Shown piece by piece: positions 1 through 7,159 of a stretch of 9,753 nt of DNA. Origin of the DNA: an uncultured Alphaproteobacteria bacterium. Lineage in GTDB: Bacteria; Pseudomonadota; Alphaproteobacteria; UBA7985; CAJQQZ01. The notes under the pieces are model-generated. The model had not been told where the DNA came from. It searched no databases and saw only the letters and a program-made list of their open reading frames with translations. How positions within the stretch are numbered: position 1 is the first letter of the stretch; each line of letters opens with the position of its first letter. The stretch lies in contig CAJQQJ010000369.1 of NCBI GenBank assembly GCA_905480445.1, positions 1 through 9,753 of the forward strand, written 5' to 3'. A program made the position numbers and the translations under genes.

Positions 1-456
1 AACTGACTTGTTGGAGGTCGGGCGGATGACATCACCCAAAAGCCCAACTTGTTCCTGGGCTCTAAGCGCCAGCGATGACAAAGCCAAAGTAATTACTTGA
101 GCGGCCCAAAGTTTTGTTGGGATTTTCTGATCAGACGCAAAATCCATCGAAGGTGAGCTATCGCACCAAAACGACAGAGTTTGCGCGGCTTCCCATTCGG
201 TTTCTCGGACAAGAGCCCGGTCGCTTCGCGCTGATTGCCGCCAATCTATCCAACCCAGAGGATCGCCGGATTGATAGTCACGAAACTGCCAGAATGATTC
301 ACCCTGGCCCGACCGACGGCGGCCATGAACACCCTGAAGAACTGAAGCAGCAACCTGCTCTGCCTCCAACAACAATGAGGGTAGCTTTCCTTGAACTAGG
401 TCAGCCTGGGTTCTCAGCTGATCAATAGATTGAGATTTTGTTTGGCTTTTCACCAC
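1..456 (-). CDS. DUF58 (VWA-like) domain protein, 3' end cut off by the window
   Basis: This is the first 152 codons of a DUF58 protein that reads off the left edge. Visible family features are VHGRRRSGQGE (43-53), FWQFRDYQSGDP (55-66), IDWRQSARSD (70-79) and a MIDAS-like DSSPS at 99-103 (D99, S101, S103), which is the metal-site pattern of von Willebrand A folds. DUF58 proteins are usually encoded next to a MoxR ATPase and are thought to be its partner; that is the arrangement here. No signal peptide or membrane segment is seen in the visible part. The start is the GTG at 456: TAAGG lies 7 bases upstream and overlaps the moxR stop, and the length before the conserved block fits the family. 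GTG at 453 is an alternative. No frame break is visible. The family call is strong; the cellular target is unknown. Confidence 0.9.
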   Translation of the reverse strand, partial: MVKSQTKSQSIDQLRTQADLVQGKLPSLLLEAEQVAASVLQGVHGRRRSGQGESFWQFRDYQSGDPLGWIDWRQSARSDRALVRETEWEAAQTLSFWCDSSPSMDFASDQKIPTKLWAAQVITLALSSLALRAQEQVGLLGDVIRPTSNKSV

Positions 457-463
457 CTTGGGG

Positions 464-468
464 CCTTA
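464..468 (-). promoter_or_regulatory. Ribosome binding site of the DUF58 gene, overlapping the moxR stop
   Basis: TAAGG on the minus strand includes the TAA stop codon of the MoxR gene and lies 7 bases before GTG at 456. This supports the GTG start and suggests translational coupling, with ribosomes ending moxR re-initiating on the DUF58 gene. Confidence 0.6.
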
Positions 469-1479
469 GTCCAACGCCTGTTCACAGAGCTCATCAACGA
501 CCCGGTCCATTGTCACACCCTCAGCCATCGCACCGAAAGTCAACGACATGCGGTGTTGGAGGATCGGTTTAGCGAGTGCAACGGCATCGTCTCTCGACGG
601 CGCAAAGCGCCCATCCATGAAACTCTTCGCTCGCACAGCAAGCATCAATGCCTGACTGGCTCTGGGTCCCGGACCCCAGGCTAAATGAGAAGCAACCTTT
701 GCACCACCAATGTTTCCAGGGCGAGCACTTCGAACCAACTTTAATATGGCATCAACGGTCTTATCGCCAATCGGCATCAAACGAACCAGCTCTTGGGCTT
801 CCAAAAGTTCTTTGTGAGACAGCTTTTTTGAGATCTTGGCTTCTTTGGAACCTGTCGTTTCCAACACCATCGCGCGCTCGGCTTTCCAATCAGGGTAATC
901 GATTGTGATCTGCATTAAAAATCGATCGAGCTGTGCTTCTGGCAAGGGGTAAGTGCCCTCTTGCTCAATTGGATTTTGGGTCGCAAGCACATGGAAAGGT
1001 GTCGGCATGTTTCGGTCTTTACCGGCGACTGTAACTTGTCTTTCCTGCATTGCTTGCAGCAAAGCAGACTGGGTGCGGGGGCTCGCACGGTTGATTTCAT
1101 CTGCCATCAACAGCTGACAGAATACAGGTCCCTCAACAAAGCGGAAACTGCGTTTGCCTTTGTCATTTTCTTCCAACAGTTCTGTGCCAATGATATCACC
1201 AGGCATCAAGTCAGGCGTACATTGGACACGTTTGGAATCAAGATCCAAAACTTTGGAAAGAGTTGTGACAAGCTTGGTCTTGGCAAGACCAGGAACACCC
1301 ACCAACAAAGCATGGCCACCGGCGAGCAAAGTAATCACCAAGTTATCGATTACAGCCTCTTGGCCAAAGACGGCTTTTGCTGTTTCTTCCCTCACGGCTT
1401 TTATTTTGGGAGCAAGTGAATTGAAACGCTCAATCAGTTTACTGGATTCTTGAGTCTTTTTATTTTCGGTGTCGGCCAC
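466..1479 (-). CDS. MoxR-family AAA+ ATPase
   Basis: This 337-residue cytoplasmic AAA+ ATPase belongs to the MoxR group, chaperone-like ATPases that act on VWA-domain partners during assembly or activation of other proteins. Visible motifs are Walker A GVPGLAKT (61-68), Walker B LLMADE (123-128) followed by INRASPRTQSALLQAM, sensor-1 region ATQNP (166-170), and EGTYPLPEAQLDRF (174-187). These are near-textbook for the family and all key residues are present. Length matches typical MoxR proteins. I chose the GTG at 1479 because GGAGA lies 9 bases upstream; an in-frame TTG at 1539 adds 20 residues but has no ribosome binding site and would use intergenic AT-rich sequence. The stop is directly followed by the DUF58 gene, so the two are very probably co-transcribed. 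The actual client of this MoxR/DUF58 pair cannot be deduced. Confidence 0.95.
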   Translation of the reverse strand: MADTENKKTQESSKLIERFNSLAPKIKAVREETAKAVFGQEAVIDNLVITLLAGGHALLVGVPGLAKTKLVTTLSKVLDLDSKRVQCTPDLMPGDIIGTELLEENDKGKRSFRFVEGPVFCQLLMADEINRASPRTQSALLQAMQERQVTVAGKDRNMPTPFHVLATQNPIEQEGTYPLPEAQLDRFLMQITIDYPDWKAERAMVLETTGSKEAKISKKLSHKELLEAQELVRLMPIGDKTVDAILKLVRSARPGNIGGAKVASHLAWGPGPRASQALMLAVRAKSFMDGRFAPSRDDAVALAKPILQHRMSLTFGAMAEGVTMDRVVDELCEQALD

Positions 1480-1488
1480 GCTTGACAG

Positions 1489-1493
1489 TCTCC
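1489..1493 (-). promoter_or_regulatory. Ribosome binding site deciding the MoxR GTG start
   Basis: GGAGA on the minus strand lies 9 bases before GTG at 1479. No comparable sequence precedes the upstream in-frame TTG at 1539, so this site supports the shorter, 337-residue protein. Confidence 0.6.
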
Positions 1494-1556
1494 GGTCGGT
1501 AATTTTTGGCTTTGGTATAAAAAAGTGCTTCAATAGCAAAATTCAAATAGCTAAGC

Positions 1557-1584
1557 TTTGTTTAGCATTGCTTTTGCGTATAAG
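1557..1584 (+). promoter_or_regulatory. Possible promoter of the DUF1285 operon
   Basis: TATAAG at 1579-1584 is a good -10 candidate, with a weak TTTGTT at 1557-1562 16 bases upstream. Transcription would begin near 1591, giving a leader of about 15 bases that starts just before the AAAGG ribosome binding site. The whole divergent gap 1480-1605 is AT-rich and must also hold the MoxR promoter, for which I see no convincing -35/-10 pair. The -35 match here is poor, so this call is tentative. Confidence 0.3.
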
Positions 1585-1605
1585 AAAGACTCCAAAGGTA
1601 GATCA

Positions 1606-2142
1606 ATGGAAACAGCCAAAGACGGCAAAGAAAAGGCGGCGTTCAAGGAACTTCCGCTTTGCGGGGATTATGATATCCGCATTGCCGCAGATGGCAGTTG
1701 GTACTACCAGGGAGGTAAGATCAACCGCCCTGCCCTACCCAAACTCTTTGCCACAGTATTGAGCCGCGATGAAGCTGGAGATTTCTGGCTGATTACCCCT
1801 TATGAACGCGGTCGGGTACGGGTTGATGACGCACCTTTTACAGCAGTGGAGATGAACCAGGCCGGAACAGGTAAGGAGACCCATTTTAGTTTCAGAATCA
1901 ACTTAGATCAGGAAGTTGTTCTTGGGCCTGAAAACCCTTTAAGAGTTGAAATTGACTCTAAAACTCAGGAGCCACGTCCTTATCTGCTGGTTAAAGATAG
2001 ACTAGAAGCTTTGGTGTTGCGTTCAGTTTTCTATCACTTGGTGGACTGCGCTGTAGAGGAAACAATAAATGGAAAAGGCCAGCTCGGCATTTGGTCGTCA
2101 GGACAGTTTTTCCCTATCGACCAACATCAAGGTTCCTTTTGA
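1606..2142 (+). CDS. DUF1285 domain protein
   Basis: This protein of 178 residues matches the proteobacterial DUF1285 family along its length. Recognisable blocks are CGDYDIRIAADGSWYYQGG (19-37), RPALPKLFATVLSRDE (41-56), WLITPYERGRVRVDDAPF (61-78), FRINLDQEVVLGPENPLRVE (96-115) and the C-terminal LGIWSSGQFFP (160-170). The molecular function of the family is not established, and no catalytic motif, signal peptide or membrane segment is visible. The start is ATG at 1606, with AAAGG 7 bases upstream; a TTG at 1558 in the same frame would add 16 unconserved residues. It is the first gene of a tight plus-strand run, ending 2 bases before the Nudix gene, and diverges from the MoxR gene. The family call is firm; I assign no function. 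Confidence 0.9.
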   Translation: METAKDGKEKAAFKELPLCGDYDIRIAADGSWYYQGGKINRPALPKLFATVLSRDEAGDFWLITPYERGRVRVDDAPFTAVEMNQAGTGKETHFSFRINLDQEVVLGPENPLRVEIDSKTQEPRPYLLVKDRLEALVLRSVFYHLVDCAVEETINGKGQLGIWSSGQFFPIDQHQGSF

Positions 2143-2144
2143 GC

Positions 2145-2819
2145 ATGCTTAAAAGCAGCGAAGTTTTCGCGAAATTGTGCGGTTATCAAGCTAACCAAAA
2201 TGGTGCCAGACCGGGCTTTTTCACACCTGCGGCTCTTCATCGTGGTGACCACGATCTCAATCCTGATTTTACGCCTCAAGTAGAGGAACTGACGAAAGCA
2301 GCAATAGTCGTTCCATTAGTCCAACGTCCTGCTGGTTTGCATGTTCTCTTAACCGAAAGAAGCCGGCATTTACGAAACCACCCCGGCCAGGTCGGGTTTC
2401 CAGGCGGGCGCAAGGATCCTGAAGACAAAGACGCCTTGGCAACGGCGCTTAGAGAACTGCAGGAAGAAATTGCTGTTGATGCCACCCAAGTCAATATATT
2501 GACCTGCCTCGATACCTACATCACTAGGACAGGGTTTGAGATAACACCTGTTGTGGCTGAATTGAGCCCTGACATTCAACCCGTCCCAGATCCCCAAGAA
2601 GTCGAGGAAGTTTTTGAAGTTCCGTTGCAATTCTTCCTTGATCCTGAAAACAGGAAAGTCGAAAGCCGATTTTACGGCGGCAAAGACCGCTTCTTTTACG
2701 CATTTAATCATGATGGGCATTACATCTGGGGCGTTTCTGCTGGCATCGTCATCAATCTGATTGAGGCCCTGTTAGGACCGATTGAGAAACCGGAAACTGC
2801 CATTAACAGCGATGACTAA
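2145..2819 (+). CDS. Nudix hydrolase, CoA pyrophosphohydrolase (NudL/YeaB-like)
   Basis: This 224-residue Nudix enzyme is probably a CoA/acyl-CoA diphosphatase that cleaves CoA to 3',5'-ADP and 4'-phosphopantetheine. It carries the CoA-Nudix signature LLTxRSxxxRxxxGxxxFPGG exactly at 68-88. This runs straight into the Nudix helix GGRKDPEDKDALATALRE with catalytic R103-E104 and E107-E108, followed by IAV, where E. coli NudL also lacks the canonical glycine. Such family members use a divalent metal and act in the cytoplasm. ATG at 2145 is 2 bases after the DUF1285 stop; AAGG lies about 12 bases upstream, so coupling to the preceding gene is likely. An in-frame start at 2091 would overlap the DUF1285 gene and has no conserved residues. 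The stop overlaps the start of the CCA gene. CoA specificity is inferred from the signature only. Confidence 0.93.
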   Translation: MLKSSEVFAKLCGYQANQNGARPGFFTPAALHRGDHDLNPDFTPQVEELTKAAIVVPLVQRPAGLHVLLTERSRHLRNHPGQVGFPGGRKDPEDKDALATALRELQEEIAVDATQVNILTCLDTYITRTGFEITPVVAELSPDIQPVPDPQEVEEVFEVPLQFFLDPENRKVESRFYGGKDRFFYAFNHDGHYIWGVSAGIVINLIEALLGPIEKPETAINSDD

Positions 2820-4011
2820 CTCCGACTGCCAGCCAACTGAATTTCACAAGCAATTGCTCTCTCCTGGCCTTTTGCTGCTATCAGATGTCATCGAACCTCA
2901 TCTTTTTCGTATTGTCGGTGGTGCCGTTCGTGATTGCCTGATGGGCCGCCCGGTCCATGACATTGACCTGGCAACGAACCTGAAGCCAGAAGAAGTAATA
3001 AAGCGGCTAGAAGCAGCGGGTTTTAAAGCCATTCCCACAGGCCTCAGCCATGGAACAGTCACTGCCGTTGTCCGAGGCGAGACATTTGAGATCACAACGC
3101 TGCGTAAAGACGTCTCCACAGATGGTCGACGGGCGGAAATCTCCTTTACTGACGACTGGATGGAAGACGCCGCCCGGCGAGATTTCACCATCAATGCGCT
3201 TTCTTTGTCGATTGATGGCATACTCTATGATCCTTTTGGCGGCGTAGAGGATTGTAGGCACGGTAAAATTCGCTTTGTCGGCGACAGCCAGCAGCGGATA
3301 AAGGAAGACTACCTTCGGATACTCCGCCTTTTTCGATTTCAGAGCCAGCTAGGGATTGAACCCATCAGTGATGATGACCTGGACGCTGTACGGCTCAACA
3401 AAGATGGTGTCAAAAGCTTAAGTGGCGAGAGACTTTGGCAAGAATTGTCGAAGACACTGGTTTCGCCTTGCTTAGTGACCGTATTGCCCCTCATGATCCA
3501 AACTGGTGTTTTAGGCACATTTCTACCTGAGCCCTTCCACTGCGAGAACTGGGAGTACCTTACTAGTTGCGAACTAGAATTCGACCAGCCTAACCCAATC
3601 AGACGATTGGCATATTTGTTAGGTCTAGACACACAGATTATGAAGTTTGCTGCGCAACGCCTCAAATTATCACGCAAAGAAAGAACCCGCCTTCAGGCAT
3701 TAGTGAAACCTCCGGATACGAACATATTTCATGATTTAGTGGAGGACGGCCGTGAAACAGCACTAAGCCGCGTCTTACTGCAGGCTGCATTTTCCGGCTC
3801 TACAAACGACAAAGCTTTAACGACAATACAAGAGTGGGATCATCGCTCTTTACCTCTGACCGGCCGAGATTTACGGAACCTTGGTATTGAAGAAGGCAAA
3901 GAAATCGGTCTGGTTCTAAGACGTGTGCAAAGCTGGTGGATTGACAACCTCTGTCAGCCTAGTCATCAAGGCTGCCTTGATTTCGTAAAAAGCGATCTAT
4001 CTATTCGTTAG
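2812..4011 (+). CDS. cca: CCA tRNA nucleotidyltransferase (class II)
   Basis: This 399-residue class II nucleotidyltransferase adds or repairs the 3' CCA end of tRNAs using CTP and ATP. The catalytic head shows GGAVRD (36-41) with the metal-binding pair D50 and D52 in DIDLAT, then TTLRKD (95-100), DAARRDFTINAL (119-130) with R122-R123-D124, YDPFGG (139-144), and the nucleotide-recognition motif EDYLR (165-169) followed by LRLFRF. Poly(A) polymerase I shares this fold but is usually longer with a basic tail, so CCA addition is the better call. No HD domain is seen in the C-terminal half, which is the variable helical tRNA-binding part. ATG at 2812 overlaps the Nudix stop by 8 bases (ATGACTAA), typical of translational coupling; there is no good independent ribosome binding site. 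A TTG at 2782 is an alternative start. The GntR gene follows after 23 bases. Confidence 0.93.
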   Translation: MTNSDCQPTEFHKQLLSPGLLLLSDVIEPHLFRIVGGAVRDCLMGRPVHDIDLATNLKPEEVIKRLEAAGFKAIPTGLSHGTVTAVVRGETFEITTLRKDVSTDGRRAEISFTDDWMEDAARRDFTINALSLSIDGILYDPFGGVEDCRHGKIRFVGDSQQRIKEDYLRILRLFRFQSQLGIEPISDDDLDAVRLNKDGVKSLSGERLWQELSKTLVSPCLVTVLPLMIQTGVLGTFLPEPFHCENWEYLTSCELEFDQPNPIRRLAYLLGLDTQIMKFAAQRLKLSRKERTRLQALVKPPDTNIFHDLVEDGRETALSRVLLQAAFSGSTNDKALTTIQEWDHRSLPLTGRDLRNLGIEEGKEIGLVLRRVQSWWIDNLCQPSHQGCLDFVKSDLSIR

Positions 4012-4034
4012 ACCCACAAAGAAGAAGAGCCAGA

Positions 4035-4820
4035 ATGGCGCATCGTCTGACACAAATCCGCAACCTGGATTGCCAGCAAGAAAACAGACCCAAGTCTGAT
4101 GCCGTCGCTTCTGCCTTAAAAAGCTTCATCGCCAAAGGTCACTATGCCCCCGGCGAAAGACTACCAAGCGAACGGGACCTAGCGGGAGCTTTATCAGTCA
4201 GCCGCGTTTCTGTCCGCTCTGCCTTACAGCAATTGAAAGCGCAGAAGATCGTGGTTTCCCGCCCTGGCGGTGGCACTTTTGTTTCAACGCCAGTTTCAGA
4301 GTCCGAAAATCCCCTGTATGAACTGGTTAGCGATTGTAACGAAAACCTCCGTGACCTGTTCTTGGTTCACACCCACTTGGACGCCTGGGGCATCCGCCGC
4401 GCGGCTGAACGTATTACTGATGAGCAAGTTTCGCGCTTGAGAGAATTGGTGCGCGAATTCAAGTCGATCTGCGGAGATTCCAAAAGGCTCTCTAAACTGG
4501 ACGCAAAAATACATCTGGAGATCGCGCAAACAACCGGCAGCGCCATCTACATTAACTTGTCTTTGTTAACTCGCGATGTTCTTGGCAGAGTCTTGTTACA
4601 ACACCGCGTTCAGATTTTTGAGGATATGGCTCACGTTGCCCAAATAGGCAGACGTAACTGGTTATTGATTGAAGCCCTAGCCGACAGAAACCCGGACAAA
4701 GCCGAAGAAATCATGCGCGACCGAAGAGCCTACTTTGGGCAAGCCCTTGATTTGGATTTAGCGTTGGTTGACGAGCCAAGCATTCACTCATCAAGCGCGC
4801 GCACTAATCTTTACAACTAG
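4035..4820 (+). CDS. GntR-family regulator, FadR/FCD subfamily
   Basis: This is a 261-residue transcriptional regulator. Residues 20-86 form the GntR winged helix-turn-helix: YAPGERLPSERDLAGALSVS, then SRVSVRSALQQL, and the wing PGGGTFVS (77-84). Residues 94-245 form an all-helical FCD effector domain. Of the four metal ligands usual in FCD proteins, D156 and H160 (DAKIH) are kept, but the histidine of the usual 'EH' is N208 and the one of 'AMxxHL' is R230. The domain therefore may not bind metal in the normal way. The start at 4035 is preceded by GAAGAAGAG. It follows the CCA gene by 23 bases and is probably co-transcribed with it. Its likely targets are its own unit or the amidohydrolase operon starting at 5056; no clear operator was found. 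The family call is strong, the ligand unknown. Confidence 0.92.
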   Translation: MAHRLTQIRNLDCQQENRPKSDAVASALKSFIAKGHYAPGERLPSERDLAGALSVSRVSVRSALQQLKAQKIVVSRPGGGTFVSTPVSESENPLYELVSDCNENLRDLFLVHTHLDAWGIRRAAERITDEQVSRLRELVREFKSICGDSKRLSKLDAKIHLEIAQTTGSAIYINLSLLTRDVLGRVLLQHRVQIFEDMAHVAQIGRRNWLLIEALADRNPDKAEEIMRDRRAYFGQALDLDLALVDEPSIHSSSARTNLYN

Positions 4821-4837
4821 AAAATTTTCTGAGGAAA

Positions 4838-4913
4838 TGGTGGGTGGTACAAGGCTCGAACTTGTGACCTCCACGATGTCACCGTGATGCTCTACCAACT
4901 GAGCTAACCACCC
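4838..4913 (-). tRNA. tRNA-Val (anticodon GAC)
   Basis: The minus strand folds into a complete 76-base cloverleaf. The acceptor pairs GGGTGGT with ACCACCC, the D arm is GCTC/GAGC with loop AGTTGGTA, the anticodon stem is TCACG/CGTGG, the variable loop is AGGTC and the T arm is ACAAG-TTCGAGC-CTTGT. The discriminator A and an encoded CCA follow. The anticodon loop GTGACAT has T33 and anticodon GAC (plus-strand 4878-4880), reading valine GUC/GUU codons. Position 32 is G, which is uncommon. The gene lies convergent with the GntR gene, ending 17 bases from its stop. Confidence 0.95.
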
Positions 4914-4943
4914 ACACCATAAACTGTCTTCGACAGCGAGGGT

Positions 4944-4972
4944 GATCTATCATCTCGTCCCAGCCTTGGCAA
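4944..4972 (-). promoter_or_regulatory. Probable tRNA-Val promoter
   Basis: On the minus strand TTGCCA (4972-4967) lies exactly 17 bases from TAGATC (4949-4944), about 30 bases before the mature tRNA 5' end. The -35 matches the sigma-70 consensus at 5 of 6 positions, the -10 at 3 of 6. A small inverted repeat CTGTC-GAA-GACAG (4936-4924) falls in the leader that would be removed by RNase P. Confidence 0.4.
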
Positions 4973-5055
4973 GACTAGAAAGCATAGACAGGATGACAAA
5001 GCTGATCTTTTTGTTTAGGAAATCTAGTGAACGAATTCCAAAGGACAAGTGACTA

Positions 5056-5943
5056 ATGACAATGCCGCCTCCGGTTTATGACATTGAACGACCGGCCGCG
5101 CTGACAGCTCCCGTCATTTTTTCGTCACCCCATTCAGGCGCTTTCTATCCGGCCGATTTTTTGGAGGCCAGCAGACTATCACCTTTGGAACTCAGACGGT
5201 CCGAAGACTGTTACGTTGACGCGCTCTTCGCCGCCGCTAGTAAGTCTGGCGCGACCCTAATCAAAGCCAATTATCCGCGCGCCTTCCTCGATCTCAACCG
5301 AGAGGCCTATGAGCTTGATCTGTCCATGTTCAAGGGCCATTTGCCTGATTTTGTAAACTGCTCCTCGTCGCGAGTTCTCGCCGGACTGGGTACAATACCA
5401 AAACTGGTTTCAGAAGCCACGCCAATCTACAAAACGACACTTTCGGCGGAAGAAGGAATGCAAAGAATAAAGGACTTTTATTTTCCTTATCATCTCGCAC
5501 TTAAAGAGCTGATCCATGACGTTAGATCACGGTTTGGGTTTTGTGTTTTAGTTGACTGTCATTCAATGCCACCTTTGTTTTCGAAGGGTGGTTTTCTGCC
5601 GGATAGACTGATCCGCAAAAAAGGTAAAAGGATCGACTTCGTTTTAGGGGATAACTTCGGCAAGTCCTGTGACCACAGCTTTATGACAACGATCCACCAG
5701 TTCTTGAACGACAAGGGATACAGCGTCGCCCGCAACCAACCCTATGCCGGCGGCCACATCACACAGCACTATGGTCGGCCACGGCAAGCTGTTCACGCAA
5801 TTCAATTGGAAATCGGTCGCGACCTCTATATGGATTGTCGCAGTCTCGAGCCTCACCAAGGCTTCGCAACGTTAAAGACTGACCTAAGCGAGCTGATCAC
5901 TCTGATAACTTCTCAAGAATTCATGCAACAAGCCGCAGAGTAA
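5056..5943 (+). CDS. N-formylglutamate amidohydrolase-family protein
   Basis: This 295-residue zinc-type hydrolase belongs to the FGase family, whose namesake splits N-formylglutamate into formate and glutamate in histidine breakdown. Seen are SPHSG (24-28), SEDCYVD (49-55), FLDLNRE (78-83), VDCHSMP (166-172), NQPYAGGHITQHYG (227-240) and IQLEIGRDLYMD (249-260). These are the conserved blocks of the family and include the expected His, Asp and Glu metal or catalytic residues. No signal peptide is present, so it is cytoplasmic. ATG at 5056 has AAGGA 10 bases upstream; ATG at 5062 is a minor alternative. No hut genes are nearby, so N-formylglutamate itself is uncertain and another N-acyl amino acid is possible. 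The gene begins a plus-strand run with a class V aminotransferase-fold enzyme and a MATE exporter. No clear promoter was found in the 142 bases between it and the tRNA. Confidence 0.88.
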   Translation: MTMPPPVYDIERPAALTAPVIFSSPHSGAFYPADFLEASRLSPLELRRSEDCYVDALFAAASKSGATLIKANYPRAFLDLNREAYELDLSMFKGHLPDFVNCSSSRVLAGLGTIPKLVSEATPIYKTTLSAEEGMQRIKDFYFPYHLALKELIHDVRSRFGFCVLVDCHSMPPLFSKGGFLPDRLIRKKGKRIDFVLGDNFGKSCDHSFMTTIHQFLNDKGYSVARNQPYAGGHITQHYGRPRQAVHAIQLEIGRDLYMDCRSLEPHQGFATLKTDLSELITLITSQEFMQQAAE

Positions 5944-5980
5944 TACTCAGCGCAAACACAAACCTCAAAAGGCGTGCAAG

Positions 5981-7159
5981 ATGTCTCAAGCCCTCGATTT
6001 GACGCAAATCCGATTCGATACTCCAGGTGTTAAAGAAAAGCTGCATTTCAACAATGCTGGTGCTGGTCTCATGCCGCAAGCCGTGTTGGATGCACAGTTG
6101 GATTATTTGCAGATTGAAGCCTTGAACGGCGGATATGAAACCGCCGCCATGATGGCTGACAAAATCGAAAACAGTTACTCAGCCATCGCGCGAATGATCA
6201 GCGCCAAACCGGACGAGATTGCTGTTGTTGAAAATGCGACTGTTGCCTGGGCACAAGTCTTCTTTGGTTTTCCTTTCAAACAGGGTGATCGTGTGCTGAC
6301 GGCTGAATCAGAATACGCCAGTAACTATATCGCCTTCTTACAAGTCAAAAAGAGACTGGGCATAGAAATCGATGTAGCCCCCAGCGACGAAAGCGGGCAG
6401 GTCGATTGCGAAAAATTGGCGGCCATGATTGGGCCCAAAACAACAATGATCTGTCTTAGCCATATCCCGACCAACGGAGGTTTGGTTCAGCCGGCAGAAA
6501 AGGTTGGCAAGATCGCCCAGGCTCACAGTATTCCTTACTTGCTGGACGCCTGCCAGTCTGTTGGCCAATTGCACCTCGACGTCGAAAAACTAAAATGCGA
6601 TTTCCTGTCTGCAACTGGACGTAAATACATGCGTGGTCCACGTGGTACTGGCTTCTTATACGTCCGTCGCGCGGCCTTGGACTTGTTGGAGCCTGCTGTT
6701 CTAGATCTTCATTCCGCTACGTGGACTGGCCCTGATTCCTACAACATGCGCAATGATGCGCGAAGGTTTGAAAACTGGGAAAACAACTTGGCCGCCAAAG
6801 TGGGGCTAGGTGTTGCTGCTGACTATGCTTATGGGCTTGGAACCAAAGCCACCGAACAGCGCTTGGTTGAGTTGGCAACCGATCTCAGAAACAAGCTATC
6901 TGCTGTTAAAGGGATCGAAGTCTTCGACCTGGGGGAACACAAAGGTGGCATCACGACATTCACTAAAGTGGGATCAGATCCATTCGAGATGATGGCAACC
7001 TTGAGGGAGCAATCAATCAACACTTCTGTAAGTGACCGGGAAAGCACATTGTTGGATGCCGATCGTAGAGGCCTAGAGCCGATGCTCAGAGCCAGCGTTC
7101 ATTATTACAACAGTGACGAAGAAGTAGATCGCTTTGTCGACGCCGTTGAATCCCTCTAG
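5981..7159 (+). CDS. Class V aminotransferase-fold PLP-dependent enzyme
   Basis: This 392-residue fold-type I PLP enzyme of the aminotransferase class V / cysteine desulfurase-like superfamily is predicted to be cytoplasmic. Key sites are FNNAGAG (23-29), ENATVAW (84-90), SHIPTNGG (160-167), the cofactor-ring residues D189 and Q192 in LDACQSVGQ, and the Schiff-base lysine K215 in SATGRKYMRGPRGTGFLYVR. Family members include desulfurases, epimerases and ergothioneine-type C-S lyases. I see no convincing catalytic cysteine loop of a classical NifS/SufS desulfurase, so the reaction stays open. The ATG has AAAGG 8 bases upstream and follows the hydrolase gene by 37 bases. Its last 26 bases overlap the preferred start of the MATE gene. 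All PLP-binding residues are intact, so it should be active. The family call is strong; the substrate is unknown. Confidence 0.9.
   Translation: MSQALDLTQIRFDTPGVKEKLHFNNAGAGLMPQAVLDAQLDYLQIEALNGGYETAAMMADKIENSYSAIARMISAKPDEIAVVENATVAWAQVFFGFPFKQGDRVLTAESEYASNYIAFLQVKKRLGIEIDVAPSDESGQVDCEKLAAMIGPKTTMICLSHIPTNGGLVQPAEKVGKIAQAHSIPYLLDACQSVGQLHLDVEKLKCDFLSATGRKYMRGPRGTGFLYVRRAALDLLEPAVLDLHSATWTGPDSYNMRNDARRFENWENNLAAKVGLGVAADYAYGLGTKATEQRLVELATDLRNKLSAVKGIEVFDLGEHKGGITTFTKVGSDPFEMMATLREQSINTSVSDRESTLLDADRRGLEPMLRASVHYYNSDEEVDRFVDAVESL

Noticed and set aside
114..1453. Plus-strand open frames across 114-1453
   Set aside because: They mirror the DUF58 and MoxR genes, which have full family motifs on the minus strand; the plus frames show no recognisable protein.
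1480..1539. Longer MoxR protein starting at TTG 1539
   Set aside because: No ribosome binding site precedes it and the extra 20 residues are not family-like; GTG at 1479 has GGAGA at good spacing.
4819..4830. Perfect 12-base palindrome AGAAAATTTTCT at the end of the GntR gene as a terminator
   Set aside because: It is entirely AT-rich except its ends, has no loop and no following T-run on either strand, so it does not fit an intrinsic terminator.
4838..4913. tRNA read as tRNA-His because GTG occurs in the anticodon arm
   Set aside because: That register would break the anticodon stem and lose T33; the GAC register gives a full stem and correct 7-base loop.
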